Of a stretch of 64,000 nucleotides of DNA, positions 62,401 through 64,000 are shown piece after piece. A program made the translations under genes and the position numbers. Location of the stretch: the NCBI RefSeq assembly GCF_001905885.1, contig NZ_LIYH01000003.1, positions 682,001 through 746,000 on the forward strand. The letters are read 5' to 3'. How positions within the stretch are numbered: position 1 is the first letter of the stretch; every line of letters starts with the position of its first letter. The notes under the pieces were generated by a model that saw only the letters and a list, made by a program, of their open reading frames with translations, was not told the DNA's origin and did not search any database. This stretch comes from Streptomyces sp. CB03234. Its GTDB lineage: Bacteria; Actinomycetota; Actinomycetes; Streptomycetales; Streptomycetaceae.

Positions 62401-64000
62401 GAGGGTGCCGGGCCCGGCCAGCACCAGCGCGGGCGAGGAGTCCTCCAGCATGTACGCGATGCGCTCGGCCGGGTAGTCGGGGTCGACGGGCACATAGGCC
62501 GCGCCGGACTTGACCACCGCGAGCAGTGCGGTCACCAGGTCGGCGGAGCGGGGCAACAGGACCGCGACGCGCTGCTCGGGGCCGGCGCCCATCGCGATCA
62601 GGGCGTGCGCCAGCCGGTTGGCCCGGACGTCGAGTTCAGCGTACGTGAGGGCCGTGTCACCCTCCACCAGCGCCGGCGCGTCCGGGGTGCGGGCGGCCTG
62701 GGCCTGGAACAGCTCGGGCAGCAGCGGTCCGGTCGGCACCACCGGTGCGGTGCCGAACTCGCCCAGGACCAGGGAGCGTTCGGAGTCGGACAGGATCCGG
62801 ATGGCGCTGACCCGGCGGCCGGGGGCGGCCGTGAACGCCTCCAGGACGCGTACCAGGCGGGCCGCCATCGCCTCGATGGTGGCCCGGTCGAACAGGTCGG
62901 TGCTGTACTCCAGCCGGCCGGAGATCCCGGCCGGGGCCTCCTGGCCGGCCGACCGCTCGTCCAGCCCGAAGAGCAGGTCGATCTTGGTGACGCCGGGGTC
63001 CACCTGCTGCGGGGTGGTGGTCAGACCGGGCAGCTCCAGGGTGGACTCGGCCGGGGTCTGGACGTCCATCATGACCTGGAAGAGCGGGTTGCGGGCGAGC
63101 GAGCGTACCGGGTTCAGCGCCTCGACGAGCCGCTCGAAGGGCACGTCCTGGTGGGCGTGGGCGGAGAGCGCCATCTCCCGGGAGCGGCCCAGCAGTTCGC
63201 TGACGGTCGGGTCGCCGCTGAGGTCGTTGCGGAAGACCACGGTGTTGACGAAGCAGCCGATCAGCTCGTCCAGCCGGGCGTCGCCGCGCCCGGCGACCGC
63301 GCTGCCGAGCGGGATGTCGGTGCCCGCGCCGAGCTTGCTCAACGTGACGGCGACGGCGCTCTGGAGGACCATGAAGAGGCTGGCCCGGTGGGCGCGGCCC
63401 AGCTCGATCAGACGGCAGTGCAGACCGGGGTCTATGTCGAAGCGCACGATGTCGCCGCGCTGGCTCAGCTCAGTCGGGCGCGGCCGGTCCATCGGCAGGG
63501 CCAGTTCCTCGGGCAGGCCCGACAACTGGCCCTTCCAGTAGGCGAGCTGACGGCCCAGCGGGCTGTCCGGGTCGGTCTCGTCGCCGAGTGCGGTCTGCTG
63601 CCACAGGGTGTAGTCGGCGTACTGCACGGCCATCGGCGTGAAGGCGGGGGCGGCGCCCCGGGCGCGGGCGGTGTAGGCGGTGCCCAGGTCGCGGGCGAGC
63701 GGGGCCAGCGAGAGACCGTCGGCGACGATGTGGTGCAGTACGACCAGCAGGACGTGCTCCTCGGGACCGAGGACCAGCAGCCGGGGCCGTACGGCGAGCC
63801 CGGCGGTCAGGTCGAAGCCCTCCGCGACGGTCGCGGCGACGGTGGCGTCCAGCTCCTCGGCGGTGACCGGCCGCTCGATGAGCCGCGCCTGGGCGGCGGC
63901 ATCGGCCGGGGTCAGGATCTCCTGACGGGGGCGGCCGTCGGTCTCGGGGAAGACGGTGCGCAGGCTTTCGTGGCGGGCGAGCACGTCCGTGACCGCCGCG
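59488..64000 (-). CDS. NRPS-A, C-terminal part: C-A(Asn)-T-E (5' end beyond window)
   Basis: 1503 residues visible; the frame is still open at 64000. LCL-type C domain lacking its first motif because of the edge ([10 protein letters not shown] present). The A domain has core motifs [11 protein letters not shown] and [10 protein letters not shown] and code D-L-T-K-V-G-E-V-G-K, the known asparagine code. Carrier [10 protein letters not shown], then a full epimerisation domain ([10 protein letters not shown]). The C-terminal tail [17 protein letters not shown] is the docking-like end seen after E domains. It should add D-Asn and pass it to the DCL-type C domain that opens NRPS-B. Because this C domain is of LCL type, an upstream module without E is expected past 64000. 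Confidence 0.93.
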   Translation of the reverse strand, partial: AAVTDVLARHESLRTVFPETDGRPRQEILTPADAAAQARLIERPVTAEELDATVAATVAEGFDLTAGLAVRPRLLVLGPEEHVLLVVLHHIVADGLSLAPLARDLGTAYTARARGAAPAFTPMAVQYADYTLWQQTALGDETDPDSPLGRQLAYWKGQLSGLPEELALPMDRPRPTELSQRGDIVRFDIDPGLHCRLIELGRAHRASLFMVLQSAVAVTLSKLGAGTDIPLGSAVAGRGDARLDELIGCFVNTVVFRNDLSGDPTVSELLGRSREMALSAHAHQDVPFERLVEALNPVRSLARNPLFQVMMDVQTPAESTLELPGLTTTPQQVDPGVTKIDLLFGLDERSAGQEAPAGISGRLEYSTDLFDRATIEAMAARLVRVLEAFTAAPGRRVSAIRILSDSERSLVLGEFGTAPVVPTGPLLPELFQAQAARTPDAPALVEGDTALTYAELDVRANRLAHALIAMGAGPEQRVAVLLPRSADLVTALLAVVKSGAAYVPVDPDYPAERIAYMLEDSSPALVLAGPGTLDAVPAGLPVLDVTAQRHSPVTDPADADRTAPLAPEHPAYVIYTSGSTGRPKGVVVTHRTVAVYLAYVRERYPSVAESALLHSPVSFDLTVTALYGPLISGGTVRVTALEGPGSGAPRPGFLKATPSHLALLAVLPEEFSPVQELVVGGEMLLGETVDEWREGRSGVTVINEYGPTEATVGCVEYRIGPDDAAPAGPVPIGRPMWNSVIYVLDPALQPVPPGVAGEIYIGGGQLARGYLGRSGLTAERFVADPYGPPGARMYRTGDVGRWRTDGELEYLGRVDDQVKLNGFRIELGEVEAVLARHPGVAHAAAAVHEDRTGHRRLTGYVVPAEGRYPDPADVIAHAQGPLPAYMVPAAVVVLDALPLTPNGKLDRGALPAPAAAGPAAVAPAGARTPVQDAIAALFADVLGRDGADSIGLHDSFFELGGDSIVSIQLVARGRRQGLTFSPKEVFELKTVAALAAHVEAAAPGGPAEDDADAGTGELPATPVMRWLEERGGPVDAFHQSSLVQVPAGLGEADLAAALQAVLDRHDALRIRLDRGRPDGRWAYEVAERGSAVATPLVRRVEAAGLGTEELSALIAAEAKEAWARLDPGAGRTVQLVWFDVGPDAPGRLLFAAHHLVVDGVSWQILLPDLRAAWEAVREGKEPRLAPVGTPLRRWAELLAAQAPARAAELPLWRETLRLPAPYLTDRPLDPARDTVAGARKLTVTLPAEQTAALLDRLPGVLNASVHELLVTALALAVAHWRERRGAAGRDVLIDIEGHGRQEFSDGVDLSRTVGWFTTIRPARLDPGVTDWAGLWAAGHAAGAALKRVKEQLRDVADEGIGYGVLRHLDPAAGPELAALATPPLLFNYLGRQSLGAGDWEAALETEAVLAEGADLPLSHVLEINAAALDAPGGPRLLTTWAWPGRLLTDTDVRELHDTFSRALRALTEHAELPDAGGYSPSDLALVDLSQDEIDGLEAEWRTL

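Overview
High-GC, Streptomyces-like DNA (GTG starts, ATGA/GTGA stop-start overlaps, strong G/C third-position bias). Almost the whole window is one nonribosomal lipopeptide cluster. No phylogenetic marker is present, so the genus is inferred. Products are assigned from motifs read by eye.

Left edge (1-3330): a divergent MFS exporter/TetR regulator pair sharing a 28-bp near-palindrome, a 485-bp gene-free stretch, and a small secreted beta/gamma-crystallin-like protein closed by an 18-bp-arm hairpin.

Minus-strand precursor operon (21347 down to 3331, mostly translationally coupled): MbtH, ACP, four ketosynthase-fold proteins (two intact, two without the active-site Cys), an alpha/beta hydrolase, a double-hotdog protein, two hotdog dehydratases, a FabG ketoreductase and a DsbA-fold isomerase. 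Together these look like a highly reducing type II PKS with no visible enoyl reductase, as used for polyenoyl or cinnamoyl side chains (compare the skyllamycin, WS9326A, kitacinnamycin and ishigamide type sets). Next come an A-T-TauD protein (stand-alone adenylation, carrier and Fe/2-oxoglutarate hydroxylase), then SbnB, SbnA and SerA homologues (a 2,3-diaminopropionate route from the phosphoserine pathway), a YbaK-type aminoacyl-tRNA editing protein, and a type II thioesterase.

Centre (21348-29207): a divergent promoter region, a second type II thioesterase, an uncharacterised protein, an orphan NarL-type histidine kinase followed by a DrrAB-type exporter, and two tandem paralogous polytopic membrane proteins. 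Each of these two has the same 16-18-bp palindrome in its leader.

Right half (29208-64000, minus strand): three co-transcribed NRPS genes, read right to left. NRPS-A is cut by the window edge: C-A(Asn)-T-E. NRPS-B is C-A-T-E / C-A-T / C-A-T-E / C-T-E. NRPS-C is C-T-E / C-A-T-E / C-A(Val)-T / C-A(aliphatic)-T-TE. Nine modules are visible, six of them with epimerisation domains. The last module of NRPS-B and the first module of NRPS-C both lack an adenylation domain, giving two consecutive C-T-E modules that must be charged in trans. The A-T-TauD protein is the obvious donor, as in the SyrB1/SyrC/SyrE arrangement. The visible part of the product is predicted as ...D-Asn / D-hydrophobic / Asp-Asn-like / D-? 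/ D-(trans) / D-(trans) / D-? / Val / Ile-Val-like, released by the terminal TE. The N-terminal modules, and any C-starter or fatty-acyl ligase, lie beyond 64000.
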